DNA of 64,000 nucleotides from Bacillus sp. EB01 (GTDB taxonomy: Bacteria > Bacillota > Bacilli > Bacillales > Cytobacillaceae): contig NZ_HG964497.1 of the NCBI RefSeq assembly GCF_000613125.1, positions 4,489,127-4,553,126 on the forward strand, in the 5' to 3' direction. A program made the position numbers and the translations under genes. The stretch's first letter is position 1, and each line of letters starts with the position of its first letter. The notes under the pieces are model-generated. The model was given only the letters and a program-made list of their open reading frames with translations, did no database searches and was not told the origin of the DNA. Below are positions 9,312 through 19,761 of the stretch, one piece after another.

Positions 9312-10288
9312 ATGAATATATATCTTCTGTCTCAAGTTATTGGAATCGTGACGAAGCAACAGGGGATCCAAAGCTGAAGGATTGGATTAGTCAACGGACC
9401 GAGCAGGATGACCTTGAAGGGGATTGGGATGTAATAATCCTTGGCGTACCTCTGTCACGATCATCGATATCCGTTTCGGGGGCATCCGAGTTCCCGGATG
9501 CCTTCAGGAGGGCATGGGGCGGTTTTTCTACTTATAATCTTGATTACGGAGTGGATTTGCGGCACTTGAAGGTCCTGGATCTTGGGAACGTCAGGATGCA
9601 TTTTACCGATATCCTAAAATCCCACCTCACGATCAAGAACGCAATAAAGTCGGTTCATAGTCAATTTCCAAACTCCTTCCCGATTTCAATTGGCGGCGAC
9701 CATTCAGTGACAGCGATGTTGATTTCTGGATTGAAGGAAGCTCAGCCAGAAAAAGAGATCGGTATTCTCCAGTTTGATACACATCTCGATTTGAGAGATT
9801 TGTCAGAACACGGCCCTACAAATGGCACCCCAATCCGTAATCTATTGGAAAATGGGGTGGTGAAGGGCGAGAATGTATTTAATATAGGGCTGCATGGGTT
9901 TTTTAACGGGCAATCACTCCTTGCGTATGCCCAGGAACAAAACGTCAATATGATTACATTGAGAGAAGCAAGAAAACAAGGAATCACAGAAATGGTAAGG
10001 CGTGTTATTGAAATGCTATCAAGCAAGGTTGATTCTATATATGTAACCGTAGATATGGATGTGCTTGATATTGCTTATGCCCAGGGTGTTCCCGCTTCAA
10101 CACCCGGCGGGATGATGTCCTTTGAGTTGTTTGAAGCAGTACATGAGGCTGCGCTTCATCCGAAAGTACAGGCGATGGACATCGTCTGCCTGGACCCAAC
10201 AAGGGATACATTAGCCCAGGCAACGGTGAAGACTGGCGTGTATACATTTTTAAGCTTCCTTACTGGCCTTGAGCAGAGGAGGGGCTGA
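9305..10288 (+). CDS. hutG: Formimidoylglutamase
   Basis: A 327-residue arginase/agmatinase-family hydrolase converting formimidoylglutamate to glutamate and formamide, the last step of this hut route. Mn-site signatures are present: GGDHSVTA, FDTHLDLRD and DMDVLDIAYAQG. The start is a TTG at 9305 with GGTGGAG upstream; the nearby ATG is out of frame. The 3' end overlaps the convergent YetF-like gene by 29 bp, leaving no room for a separate terminator. Confidence 0.95.
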   Translation: MLNEYISSVSSYWNRDEATGDPKLKDWISQRTEQDDLEGDWDVIILGVPLSRSSISVSGASEFPDAFRRAWGGFSTYNLDYGVDLRHLKVLDLGNVRMHFTDILKSHLTIKNAIKSVHSQFPNSFPISIGGDHSVTAMLISGLKEAQPEKEIGILQFDTHLDLRDLSEHGPTNGTPIRNLLENGVVKGENVFNIGLHGFFNGQSLLAYAQEQNVNMITLREARKQGITEMVRRVIEMLSSKVDSIYVTVDMDVLDIAYAQGVPASTPGGMMSFELFEAVHEAALHPKVQAMDIVCLDPTRDTLAQATVKTGVYTFLSFLTGLEQRRG

Positions 10289-10967
10289 TTGATTTTTTTA
10301 CAGTACCCAATAGGGTGCCCTGGGAGGAAAGAACAGCATATGCGACATCCTCTTTTGTGTACCCCAGTCCGTAAAGATAGCCATCAAGCCATGAATAGAG
10401 CTCGGGAGCTGTTTCGGCTGTGACGATATTTCCATCAATAATAAGTTCGGATGGCCCTATTAAACCTTTTAGATAGGATAAAGGTATCTGAGTCACGAAA
10501 TTGCCCTCTTTAGGGGGCTCTTTTTTTTGAACTGAAAGCACTCCGCTTGGTTCAAGAATAGCTGTCTGAACATCTTTAATGGAAAAGATGTCCTTTTCAC
10601 GAAGCTGCTGCAGCAGGCTTTCCTCTGTATATTTGGCGGCCGCTAAGTTCCGGGAGTTGATTTGGCCGTTTTCTATCAGGATACTAGGCGTTCCGGATAG
10701 CCATTTTTCCAAAATTCTTGCCCGGAAACTGACATTTGCGGCTGCATAATAAATCAGGACCGTGGTGACAAATGACCAGACCATTGGCCAGAATTTCAAG
10801 TTAATGTTGAAACCCATATTGGCAACCAATGAACCGATTGTAATCGCCATAGCCATATTGAAGTGGTTTCTGTGTGCATTAATTTGTCTTCCGAAAAAAT
10901 AGGAAATAACCAATAAAAGGATGAACGAAACTGCAGTTCTTAAGATGGATGAAAATGTAGCTTCCAT
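10260..10967 (-). CDS. DUF421 (YetF/YdfS-type) membrane protein
   Basis: A 235-residue protein with three N-terminal membrane helices followed by a cytoplasmic DUF421-type domain: an SILIENGQIN segment, then KYTEESLLQQLREKDI and VQTAILEPSGVLSV, the characteristic order. Members are widespread in spore formers; several affect spore coat or membrane properties, but a general function is not settled. The ATG at 10967 has GGAGGGG 9 nt upstream; an earlier TTG at 10988 is poorly supported. Convergent with hutG and overlapping it by 29 bp. Confidence 0.88.
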   Translation of the reverse strand: MEATFSSILRTAVSFILLLVISYFFGRQINAHRNHFNMAMAITIGSLVANMGFNINLKFWPMVWSFVTTVLIYYAAANVSFRARILEKWLSGTPSILIENGQINSRNLAAAKYTEESLLQQLREKDIFSIKDVQTAILEPSGVLSVQKKEPPKEGNFVTQIPLSYLKGLIGPSELIIDGNIVTAETAPELYSWLDGYLYGLGYTKEDVAYAVLSSQGTLLGTVKKSISPSSAQGQ

Positions 10968-11087
10968 GCCTGGCATCCCCTCCGGCAAAAAGAGTCATTG
11001 TTCTAAGTTTGCCTAAAGGGGAGAGAAAGAATTCAAAAGTATAATTGCCAGATTTCATTACGTGCTGAAAAGCCAAATTAGTTCAAC

Positions 11088-11747
11088 CTATTTACGGAGC
11101 AAAGAGGCGGCATACAGCATAATAAAGGATATGATCACCATAATTGCTACAAGGAACCAGGCGGTGTCTATATTCCCCGATTCCATTGCTACATATATGG
11201 CCGTTGGAACAGTTTGGGTACGACCGGGAATATTGCCGGCAAACATAAGTGTTGCACCGAATTCCCCGAGTGCCCTGGCAAAGCTGAGGATTGCCCCAGT
11301 GATAAGGGCACGTGCCGAAAGAGGGAGGGTAATATAATAAAAGATTTTCAGAATGCCTGCGCCATCCATTTTAGCAGCCTCTTCAATTCCGGGATCGATT
11401 GATTCGAAGCCGCTCTTTGCGGATTGATACATAAGCGGGAAAGCAACAACCGTGGACGCTATTGCCGCAGCCCAGGGTGTGAACATTATGCCGCCCCCAA
11501 AAAAGTCATAAACCAGTTTTCCAATTGGGCTAGATTGGCCAAATAATATAATCAGCAAAAATCCACTTACAGTCGGGGGGAGTACGATTGGCAATAAAAA
11601 GAAGGTCTCTGCCACTAATTGGCCCCTGAATTTTTTCCCGGCCATCAGCCTGGCAAACAGAATTCCGAACGGAAACGCCAGCGCAAGTGCAATCACTGCA
11701 GTTTGCAATGAAAGAAGAATTGGGTTTACTAAATCAGTTTGAAACAC
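11088..11747 (-). CDS. modB: Molybdate ABC transporter permease
   Basis: An approximately 219-residue ABC permease with five or six helices. The family region RALGEFGATLMFAGN and the coupling loop EEAAKMDGAG mark it as ModB. It would carry molybdate for the Mo cofactor, which the formate dehydrogenase in this window needs. Neither the binding protein (modA) nor the ATPase (modC) is adjacent. The frame opens as far as a GTG at 11846, directly behind a terminator and without a spaced ribosome-binding site; the GTG at 11747 gives the usual family N-terminus. A weak promoter (TTGATA-N17-TATTCA) lies between. Confidence 0.88.
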   Translation of the reverse strand: MFQTDLVNPILLSLQTAVIALALAFPFGILFARLMAGKKFRGQLVAETFFLLPIVLPPTVSGFLLIILFGQSSPIGKLVYDFFGGGIMFTPWAAAIASTVVAFPLMYQSAKSGFESIDPGIEEAAKMDGAGILKIFYYITLPLSARALITGAILSFARALGEFGATLMFAGNIPGRTQTVPTAIYVAMESGNIDTAWFLVAIMVIISFIMLYAASLLRK

Positions 11748-11863
11748 AGCTTTCCATCCTGTCGAAATATATTCGGTATCCCTGTTGAATAGGTAAATTG
11801 AATACCATGACAGTCTAAATTTATCAAAGTTTGATGCCTGTGTCACACCTTATAAAAAGAAAA

Positions 11864-11885
11864 GTCCAGAGTGTAAGCTCTGGAC
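11864..11885 (-). terminator. Terminator of ykuS
   Basis: A GTCCAGAG/CTCTGGAC hairpin followed on the minus strand by TTTTCTTTTT, separating ykuS from modB. Confidence 0.88.
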
Positions 11886-11891
11886 AAGTGA

Positions 11892-12134
11892 TTATGAAAG
11901 TCTATTTTCCACAAGTGAACAAACTTCATCTGCTGACAGGCCATTTGCTTCTATAACAGAGGCCTTTGTCACTGTATCCTGCATTCCCATTACATTGGAA
12001 TCAAAACCAGTAATCACGCAGCAAGCGCAGTCTGCCGCGTCCGACTCCTGTTTCAACTCAACGACATCATGTCCACGTTCCCTTAATGCCTGTTGTACAT
12101 TAGTCAGGGATTGTTCAACTCCTACTTTTGCCAT
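11892..12134 (-). CDS. ykuS: UPF0180 family protein YkuS
   Basis: An 80-residue acidic protein matching the YkuS/UPF0180 family: MAKVGVEQSL at the start, LRERGHDVVELK, then DCACCVITGFDSNVMGMQD in the middle and SADEVCSLVENRL at the end. The paired cysteines and the CVITG..D.NVMG core are family features. Function is unknown. The ATG has AGGAGGTG upstream, and a terminator follows. It is a single gene, not co-transcribed with modB. Confidence 0.88.
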   Translation of the reverse strand: MAKVGVEQSLTNVQQALRERGHDVVELKQESDAADCACCVITGFDSNVMGMQDTVTKASVIEANGLSADEVCSLVENRLS

Positions 12135-12240
12135 TAAGAACTACACCTCCTATGTCCATATCATGCCTAGGGGAAGTGAAATTATTCCTAATTGTATAAG
12201 TTAACTTATAAGGAAACGCTAAGAATAGGAGGTGGATATG

Positions 12241-12372
12241 ATGGGAAAGCGAAAGCATGACCCCTCGACAATCGGTTTGAATTCGTCACAGGTTGAGGGA
12301 CAGGGAACTACCAATCAGGAAACAGGAAAAGTGAAGGCCCCATCTTCAAGGAACAAACAGAAAAGGCATTAA
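12241..12372 (+). CDS. YuzL-like small basic protein
   Basis: A 43-codon gene whose ATG at 12241 lies 6 nt after AGGAGGTG; an ATG at 12238 is too close. The peptide is basic at both ends (MGKRKHDPS at the start, RNKQKRH at the end) with SSQVEGQGTTNQETGK in the middle, which resembles the YuzL family of short Bacillus proteins associated with sporulation. Family assignment is from memory of the motif. A strong terminator follows directly. Confidence 0.68.
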   Translation: MGKRKHDPSTIGLNSSQVEGQGTTNQETGKVKAPSSRNKQKRH

Positions 12373-12380
12373 ACACGAAA

Positions 12381-12407
12381 AGAAACAGGGGTTGTGGCCC
12401 CTGTTTC
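12381..12407 (+). terminator. Terminator of the YuzL-like gene
   Basis: GAAACAGGGG/CCCCTGTTTC stem with a 6-nt loop and a following T-rich tail. The next 235 bp, to the ABC-F gene, hold only faint traces of the dispersed repeat (CCAGCTGCC near 12433, CAGCGCCAAGGC near 12620). Confidence 0.88.
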
Positions 12408-12641
12408 TTTCTATATAGCCTTTGTTAAAAAGTCCAGCTGCCTAATGTCCTCAGTTTATTGTGGTGGAATGGAGTTGTCTGTAAAATTTAAAATCTGTCC
12501 TGAATATTTTAAAAAATGTACTGATCCAAGGAACTAAAAAATGGTATCAACTTTTCTAAGGTTGCCTTCCACTATTAAAGCCCTGTTTAAGCGTTTTTAG
12601 CGTGGCTATATCTAACTTCAGCGCCAAGGCACTGGAGCTAT

Positions 12642-14300
<1,659 letters not shown>

Positions 14301-14499
14301 TTACTGGTTTCAAGCGAACTTTTTGAAAAAAAGAGGGTTTTTCCACCGTTTCCGATGGGTAAAAAGGAAAGCGGACCTTTCAAAATATTTTTTTCCAGCT
14401 TTTAAAATTTTTCTAAGAAAATTATAATTTTTTCACACTTTATTCATAATTTTGTTGTAGAATTGGTTTAGGAAATGCCTAGAAGAGAAGGTGAACCTT

Positions 14500-14637
14500 A
14501 TGGCTAAACAGAAAATTACAGAGTTGGTCAATAAACTGAAGGAATCGGGCATCAATGCCAGTTTGACTAAACCAAAGGCCGATTATCTGTCCAATCTGCA
14601 GCACCTCAATAATACTCCTTCGACAGTTCATAGCTAA
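14500..14637 (+). CDS. Small hypothetical protein, 45 residues
   Basis: ATG at 14500 with AGAAGGTG upstream; the frame ends at a TAA just before a strong terminator. The peptide starts with MAKQKITELVNKLKESGI, an amphipathic helix, then a short basic turn (TKPKADYL) and a polar tail with HLNNTPSTVH. The clean start signal and terminator argue that it is real. I do not recognise the family. Confidence 0.65.
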   Translation: MAKQKITELVNKLKESGINASLTKPKADYLSNLQHLNNTPSTVHS

Positions 14638-14641
14638 ACAC

Positions 14642-14672
14642 AAAGCGGATACCTGATAAGGGTATCCGCTTT
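14642..14672. terminator. Bidirectional terminator between the small gene and fnr
   Basis: A 12-bp stem AAAGCGGATACC/GGTATCCGCTTT with T-runs on both strands, serving the plus-strand small gene and the minus-strand fnr gene. Confidence 0.88.
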
Positions 14673-14689
14673 AATTTTATCTTCTCTTG

Positions 14690-15415
14690 TTAATCAATAT
14701 TGCAATATTCTATCGGACAATTATCACAATTATTTTCCCTTTTAAGAAAGGCGATATCATGAATGATGATTTTCTTTGATTCGACGCTTATAATTTTCTT
14801 CCTTTTTAGCTCCGAAAGAAGCCTGCTGACAATTTCACGGGCGGTTCCGCAAAAATTCGCGAGTTCCTGTGTGGTGAGCTGCACCGAAATATGGATGCCA
14901 TCCTCCTGCTCGACCCCATAACTATTGCTGATCCGGATAAGTGTCGAGTAAAGTGCCCCCTTTTTTCCATTGAGTACCAAATCTTTGAATTTGGTCATCG
15001 TTTTCCGCATATGGTCATTCATCCAGCGAAGAAATTCATAGGAAAGTTTGCTGTTATTGATAAGTGCGGCTTCAAGTTCCTTGATATGAACTGCGGCAAT
15101 ATTTGCACTTTCATTCACCATTGCATTAAATATATACTTTGGTTCCTGAGTAAAAAGGGTAAGTTCACCCACAATGTCGTTATGGCTAGCGAGACGAAGG
15201 ACAAGCTCCTGTCCCTCTGCGTTCATTTTTGATATTTGCACCTTGCCTGAAAGGATAATATAAATCTCTTCCGCATCCTGACCTTCCCGGAACAAATAGG
15301 ACCCTTTGTTGCTTACGAAGGTTCTTGATGCATATCTCAGCAATTCATTCATTTCGTATGAAAGCGATGGGTTTTTGAAAGTTTGTTCCATGTAAATCAC
15401 CTGGACTTTCTCCAT
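14690..15415 (-). CDS. fnr: Anaerobic regulator Fnr (Bacillus type, C-terminal Fe-S site)
   Basis: A Crp/Fnr-family activator. The N-terminal cyclic-nucleotide-like beta barrel (LFREGQDAEEIYIILSGKV) is followed by a dimer helix, a winged helix with TTQELANFCGTAREIVSR, and a C-terminal CDNCPIEYC motif. C-x2-C-x4-C at the very C-terminus is specific to Bacillus Fnr, where it holds a [4Fe-4S] cluster with one aspartate. The ATG at 15415 (241 residues) has AAAGGTG at 8 nt; an ATG at 15391 is also possible. Likely targets in this window are pflB and fdhF. Confidence 0.95.
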   Translation of the reverse strand: MEKVQVIYMEQTFKNPSLSYEMNELLRYASRTFVSNKGSYLFREGQDAEEIYIILSGKVQISKMNAEGQELVLRLASHNDIVGELTLFTQEPKYIFNAMVNESANIAAVHIKELEAALINNSKLSYEFLRWMNDHMRKTMTKFKDLVLNGKKGALYSTLIRISNSYGVEQEDGIHISVQLTTQELANFCGTAREIVSRLLSELKRKKIISVESKKIIIHDIAFLKRENNCDNCPIEYCNID

Positions 15416-15580
15416 TTTGGGTTCACCTTTCATTTTACAGTAAAAATGAACAGCAATTTTGCCGTTTTTCTTACAAATATAAGAAACATTTTAGGGAAAG
15501 GGTAAATTTCTCAATAATTCCTGGTAAAAAGAGCATACTAGCTAACAGGTTAGTTCTGAATCTGGAAAGGGAGGATATGT

Positions 15581-15766
15581 ATGTTTTTTGGGAAAAAGCT
15601 TCCACTAGAAAAAGAAGTGGAACCATTTGTTGCGACAGAAGTCTATTCGTGTATAGGGGATGCATGCAATGGCTGGATGAGAAAGGCTTTTGTTTCCGAG
15701 GATCTTCTCTGTCCAATGTGCGGCAGTTCAATGGAAATGGGCGTCCGTGATCTCCCTAAAATATAA
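15581..15766 (+). CDS. YdjO-like cold-inducible zinc-ribbon protein
   Basis: A 61-residue protein with CIGDACNGWMR and CPMCGSSM: a two-knuckle zinc ribbon (C-x4-C-x(24)-C-x2-C). The CNGWxRK..F..CPxCGS order matches the YdjO family, described as cold-inducible in Bacillus. No enzymatic part is present. The ATG at 15581 has GGGAGG about 8 nt upstream. Transcribed divergently from fnr across a 165-bp gap. Confidence 0.82.
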   Translation: MFFGKKLPLEKEVEPFVATEVYSCIGDACNGWMRKAFVSEDLLCPMCGSSMEMGVRDLPKI

Positions 15767-15786
15767 AAGCCGGGTTCGACCGGCTT
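15767..15786 (-). terminator. Terminator of the 61-residue acidic protein gene
   Basis: An AAGCCGG/CCGGCTT hairpin followed on the minus strand by TTTTATATTTT; the plus side lacks a T-run. Confidence 0.75.
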
Positions 15787-15795
15787 CAAAGTAAG

Positions 15796-15981
15796 CTATA
15801 AGTTTTCGTTTTGCTGTTTAATTTCATCGCCTGTCAACATGATATTTGCTTCCTCAAGATGCTTGTGTTCTTCAACTGAATCTCCTGGTATACTTTCGGG
15901 ATTCGGAAAGGTGTCGCCTGTCTCAACAGTCATAACAGGATTCTTTATTGCCGGGGTAGTATAGTTTAATTTTTTTGCCAT
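15796..15981 (-). CDS. Small acidic hypothetical protein
   Basis: A 61-residue polar protein with a basic start (MAKKLNYTTPAIKNPVM) and a strongly acidic remainder ending in TGDEIKQQNENL. No cysteines, membrane helix or known motif. The ATG has GGGAG about 12 nt upstream, which is rather far. It has its own terminator, and the next gene on the strand is 47 bp upstream. Family unknown. Confidence 0.55.
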   Translation of the reverse strand: MAKKLNYTTPAIKNPVMTVETGDTFPNPESIPGDSVEEHKHLEEANIMLTGDEIKQQNENL

Positions 15982-16028
15982 TGATTTTTCAGCTCCCTCA
16001 AATGAAGCTTGTGCTATCAGCGATGACT

Positions 16029-16346
16029 TTATTCGTTAGGCCGGTAAATCTCGTGTGCGTAACGATACGCTTTTCTCTTGCGGTAATGCTCAAAGGTTCC
16101 CATTTCAGTATTCATAAGGATCTCCATCATATCAAGGTCGTCCCTTTTAACAGGAGGATCCAGAAGGTCCCATTTTACTGTGTAAATGAAATAGTAATCC
16201 TTGATTTGCCTAAAAAGGACCGTCGAATTCGGATGGGTATCAAAAATCCCTTTTAGGTTATATCTCTTGGTATAACTCCAATGCAGAAGTTTCATCAGCA
16301 GCACATCCTTCTTTGGGTATGCAAGCTTAATCTGTGCTACATCCAA
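16029..16346 (-). CDS. Hypothetical protein, 105 residues
   Basis: A soluble, basic and aromatic-rich protein starting MDVAQIKLAYPKKDVLLMKLLHWSYTK.. and containing VLFRQIKDYYFIYTVKWDLLDPPV in the middle. No signal peptide or known catalytic motif. Good codon use and a proper ATG make it credible. It may share a transcript with the small acidic protein gene downstream. I do not recognise the family. Confidence 0.6.
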   Translation of the reverse strand: MDVAQIKLAYPKKDVLLMKLLHWSYTKRYNLKGIFDTHPNSTVLFRQIKDYYFIYTVKWDLLDPPVKRDDLDMMEILMNTEMGTFEHYRKRKAYRYAHEIYRPNE

Positions 16347-16436
16347 TGTAGCCTGTTATTACGGTGTTAGGCAAGCCAATTGTATATATAAGTATTTATA
16401 CGACCCAGGAGCATTTCAAACAATCTAATAAAAATA

Positions 16437-16467
16437 AAAACCGGAACCCCATTAGGTTCCGGTTTTT
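16437..16467. terminator. Terminator of the YhfH-like gene
   Basis: ACCGGAACC/GGTTCCGGT stem flanked by an A-run and a T-run, so it can act in both directions. Confidence 0.85.
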
Positions 16468-16473
16468 AAGTTT

Positions 16474-16608
16474 CTATTCCTCACGTTTTGAAAGGCAGCG
16501 ATCGCATTCGTGCAAATAAGATTCTGCCATTTCATGTACTTGCTCTCCACATTCAGGGCACACCTTTTTTGGCAGGCTACGGAAAAATTCAACTGGACTC
16601 ATCATCAT
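16474..16608 (-). CDS. YhfH family small zinc-finger protein
   Basis: 44 residues. It starts MMMSPVEFFRSLPKK and carries CPECGEQ and, later, CDRC, a two-knuckle C-x2-C zinc site. This matches the YhfH family of very short Bacillus proteins, whose role is unknown. GGAGAGGG lies 5 nt before the first of three consecutive ATG codons. A hairpin terminator follows the stop. Confidence 0.8.
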   Translation of the reverse strand: MMMSPVEFFRSLPKKVCPECGEQVHEMAESYLHECDRCLSKREE

Positions 16609-17206
16609 ATTTACCCTCTCCTTTTGTATAACAGTTTTAATTTGTTTATCCTATTATAGTACAGTATAAACACATTTTTAAAAAAAGTGAATAGTTTTTT
16701 GAAAAATTCTTAAATTTTTTTAAAAGAGAATAGGGAGTATAGAAAAAAGTATTTAACTGAGAAGCAACCGGATGTTATCCCTACTAGTCTTGAATACAGG
16801 GCAAATTTCCTCGGAGTTTGAGATATCAAGAAATTGGGGTGGAGGAGTTAAAGAAAACTTCCGTAGGTATTGAATGGTCAAAAAAGATACGGATAGTGCA
16901 CTTTCATTAATGAAAGAAGTACAGAATTAATCATCAATAGAAGAGGAGATGAAGGTTTTAGTACTTGCCACTAAGCATAAGAATGATTCCCAACAATTAA
17001 GTGAAGTGACGCCAGGGGTTATTGGAATTACGATTTTTTTAGAAAAGTTTTTAAAAAATGAGACTTTCAACCTTTTCATAGTAATAAAGTATAGTTTTGT
17101 AAATAAAGTAGTGATTTTCAACTATATCCTGGGTATTTCTACTATCTTAAATGTGAACTTTCTATTACAATTGTATTATATCTATTAAAAATTCAGGGGT
17201 TGATAC
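16609..17206. other. Long AT-rich intergenic region with a possible gene remnant
   Basis: No intact gene seen. From 16873 a plus-strand frame reads MVKKDTDSALSLMKEVQN, a stop, then SSIEEEMKVLVLATKHK.. and QQLSEVT, and then becomes hydrophobic low-complexity sequence. The heptad-like pattern could be a decayed coiled-coil (chemoreceptor-like) gene, but the evidence is thin. The last 100 bp are very AT-rich and probably hold the promoter of the kinase gene. Confidence 0.3.
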
Positions 17207-19753
17207 TTGACAATGATTGACATGACAGCTTCATTCAGTCCCGTATTGCTCATTATCGCCTTCGCATTGTCAGTGATGGCTTCATATACAGCATTGGACA
17301 TGTTCACTTTAATTCACTCCTCTAAAAAAAATAAAGGCTTGTTGTTCCTTGGCGGTACTCTTGCTATGGGCATTGGCATTTGGATACTGAATTTCCTCGG
17401 ACTTTTGTCAGAGGATTTTGGCAGATTCGCAACTTACCAGATTCCACTAACATTGTTGTCAATCATTATTGGAATTTCACTGACTGGTATGGCATTCATT
17501 CCTTTGACAGGGAGTAAGGTCAGACTGACCGGCCTTGTTTTAAGCAGTTTATTCCTTACAGTAGCGGTGTTTTCAATTCATATTATCGGAATGTACTCAA
17601 TGAATGTCAGCATCGAATTCCATGCGCCAATTTTTATTGTTTCTGGTTTACTAATTTACTGTTCCTTTTTATTCGCACTTTGGATGCTTTTTTACTCCAA
17701 AAGTTTTAATCGTAATACTGCCTGGTTGAAGCCTGTCAGCGCTGCTATCATTACGATAGCTGTTGCCCAGGGGCATTTTCTTTTGAAAAGGGCGTCCAAT
17801 TTTGGTATAGAGACCTCAACTGGGAACGGTTTAATCCCAGATGATTCCTTCATTATATATCTCGTCTTGTTTGTTGCGTTTCTCATATTCGGCGGCCTAA
17901 TCATATCAAGTACATTAATAAGCAAAAAACTTGCTTCTACAGATAGTCATCTAAAGGATATTCTTGCAGCTTTGGATGCGGCTGCCATCGTCGGAATTAC
18001 AGACAGGGAAGGTAATTTGATTGAGGTAAATGATAGGTTCCTTGAAGTAACTAAATATTCGAGGGAAGAAATTATTGGAAAGAATCATCGTCTAATGAAT
18101 TCAGGCTATCATTCCCGTGAATTTTTTAAAAATTTATGGGAAACTGTTCAGTCAGGGAGAATATGGAAAGGTGAGGTTTGCAATCGAGCGAAAGATGGAT
18201 CGCTTTATTGGGTCGACACAACCATTGTTCCATTCCTCGATTCGAAAGGTATGCCGTATCAGTATGTTTCAATCCGTGCTGATATTACTAATAGGAAGAG
18301 AGCCGAAGCTGAACTGCTTGAGAGGCATAAGGAAATAAGCGATATCACGTTTGCTCTCGACCAGTCCTCGATTGTTGCGATAACGGATGCAAAAGGTATG
18401 ATTACCAGTGTAAATGACAGATTCTGTGAAATATCGAAATATAGCCGCGAAGAATTGATTGGCCAGGACCATCGGATTCTCAACTCCGGCACCCATGATA
18501 AAGAATTTTTTAAAAAATTATGGAGAACCATTGGGCAAGGTGATGTATGGAAAGGGGAAATCTGTAACCGTGCAAAGGATGGATCTTTATATTGGGTGGA
18601 CACAACTATTGTGCCCTTTCTGAATTATAAAGGGAAGCCATATCAATATGTAGCGATTAGGACTGATATTACCAATAGGAAGATAGCCCAGCAAAACTTA
18701 AAGGAATCCATGAAGGAAATCAGTGACTTTAAATTCGCGCTTGATCAATCGTCTATTGTAGCGATTACAAATGCTCAGGGCATCATTCAAAGCGTTAATG
18801 ATAATTTTTGTGAAATATCAGGCTATAGCAGGGAAGAATTAATCGGCCGGGATCATAGCATCCTGAATTCGGGTTATCATTCAAAGGAATTCTTTAAAGA
18901 TTTGTGGCGGACAATTGGCCAGGGGAATGTTTGGAAAGGTGAAATTAAAAACTCTGCCAAAGATGGAACCTCTTATTGGGTGGATACAACCATTGTCCCG
19001 TTCCTGAACGATAAGGGGAAGCCGTACCAGTATCTTGCAATCCGCAATGATATTACGGAGAGGAAGAAGACTGAAGAAATGCTGCACAGGCAGGATAAGC
19101 TTGCTGCTGTAGGTCAGCTTGCTGCAGGTGTTGCCCATGAAATCCGGAACCCGCTTACTTCGATGAAAGGATATGCCGAATTCCTCCAGCTTGATGAGAA
19201 AGATCCAGAGCGTTTGGAGTTCCTAAATATTATTCTTGATGAAATTGACCGGGTAAATGGTATTGTTGAAGACTTTATGGTTCTTGCAAAACCAAAAGCG
19301 GTCGAACTTGAAGAAAAGAATGTCGTTCCGGTATTACGCAATGTAGTTTCCTTGCTGGAGTTTGAAGCCCGCAAGAAAAATGTTAGATTGCATTTTGACT
19401 GCAACAGTGAAATTATCCAGATTGAATGTGATGAAAACAGGCTAAAGCAGGTTTTTCTTAACTTCATTAAAAACGGTATTGAAGCTATGCCGAATGGGGG
19501 AGACCTTCACGTTAAAACTGTAATTGTCCAAGGAAATGTACAGATTTCCATCCAGGATACAGGGGTTGGGATACCGGAAGAAAAGTTAAAGAAGCTAGGT
19601 GAACCTTTTTATACAACGAAGAAGAACGGAAATGGCCTTGGCCTCATGGTCAGCTTTAAAATTATTGAGAGCCATAATGGAAAGGTATTTGTCGAAAGTG
19701 AGCAAAATAAAGGAACAACCTTCAATATTGTCCTTCCGGCAAAGACTGCATAA
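17207..19753 (+). CDS. Membrane sensor histidine kinase with MHYT-like domain and three PAS domains
   Basis: An 848-residue sensor. Residues about 1-240 hold seven membrane helices arranged like an MHYT sensor domain, although most metal-binding His are missing. Three PAS-PAC units follow (about 250-370, 375-495, 500-620); each contains (V/E)NDxF.E(V/I), a SG.H..EFFK.LW block and WVDTTIVPFL. Next are HisKA (VAHEIRNPLTSMKG, phospho-His) and HATPase (NFIKNGIEAM, DTGVGIPEE, NGLGL). The TTG at 17207 has AGGGG at 7 nt; an ATG follows at 17213. No response regulator is adjacent, as in Bacillus sporulation kinases. Confidence 0.9.
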   Translation: MTMIDMTASFSPVLLIIAFALSVMASYTALDMFTLIHSSKKNKGLLFLGGTLAMGIGIWILNFLGLLSEDFGRFATYQIPLTLLSIIIGISLTGMAFIPLTGSKVRLTGLVLSSLFLTVAVFSIHIIGMYSMNVSIEFHAPIFIVSGLLIYCSFLFALWMLFYSKSFNRNTAWLKPVSAAIITIAVAQGHFLLKRASNFGIETSTGNGLIPDDSFIIYLVLFVAFLIFGGLIISSTLISKKLASTDSHLKDILAALDAAAIVGITDREGNLIEVNDRFLEVTKYSREEIIGKNHRLMNSGYHSREFFKNLWETVQSGRIWKGEVCNRAKDGSLYWVDTTIVPFLDSKGMPYQYVSIRADITNRKRAEAELLERHKEISDITFALDQSSIVAITDAKGMITSVNDRFCEISKYSREELIGQDHRILNSGTHDKEFFKKLWRTIGQGDVWKGEICNRAKDGSLYWVDTTIVPFLNYKGKPYQYVAIRTDITNRKIAQQNLKESMKEISDFKFALDQSSIVAITNAQGIIQSVNDNFCEISGYSREELIGRDHSILNSGYHSKEFFKDLWRTIGQGNVWKGEIKNSAKDGTSYWVDTTIVPFLNDKGKPYQYLAIRNDITERKKTEEMLHRQDKLAAVGQLAAGVAHEIRNPLTSMKGYAEFLQLDEKDPERLEFLNIILDEIDRVNGIVEDFMVLAKPKAVELEEKNVVPVLRNVVSLLEFEARKKNVRLHFDCNSEIIQIECDENRLKQVFLNFIKNGIEAMPNGGDLHVKTVIVQGNVQISIQDTGVGIPEEKLKKLGEPFYTTKKNGNGLGLMVSFKIIESHNGKVFVESEQNKGTTFNIVLPAKTA

Positions 19754-19761
19754 GACTAAAC

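Noticed and set aside
16949-17188. 79-codon plus-strand frame before the histidine kinase
   Set aside because: Second half is AT-driven hydrophobic sequence without a family; at most the tail of a decayed gene.
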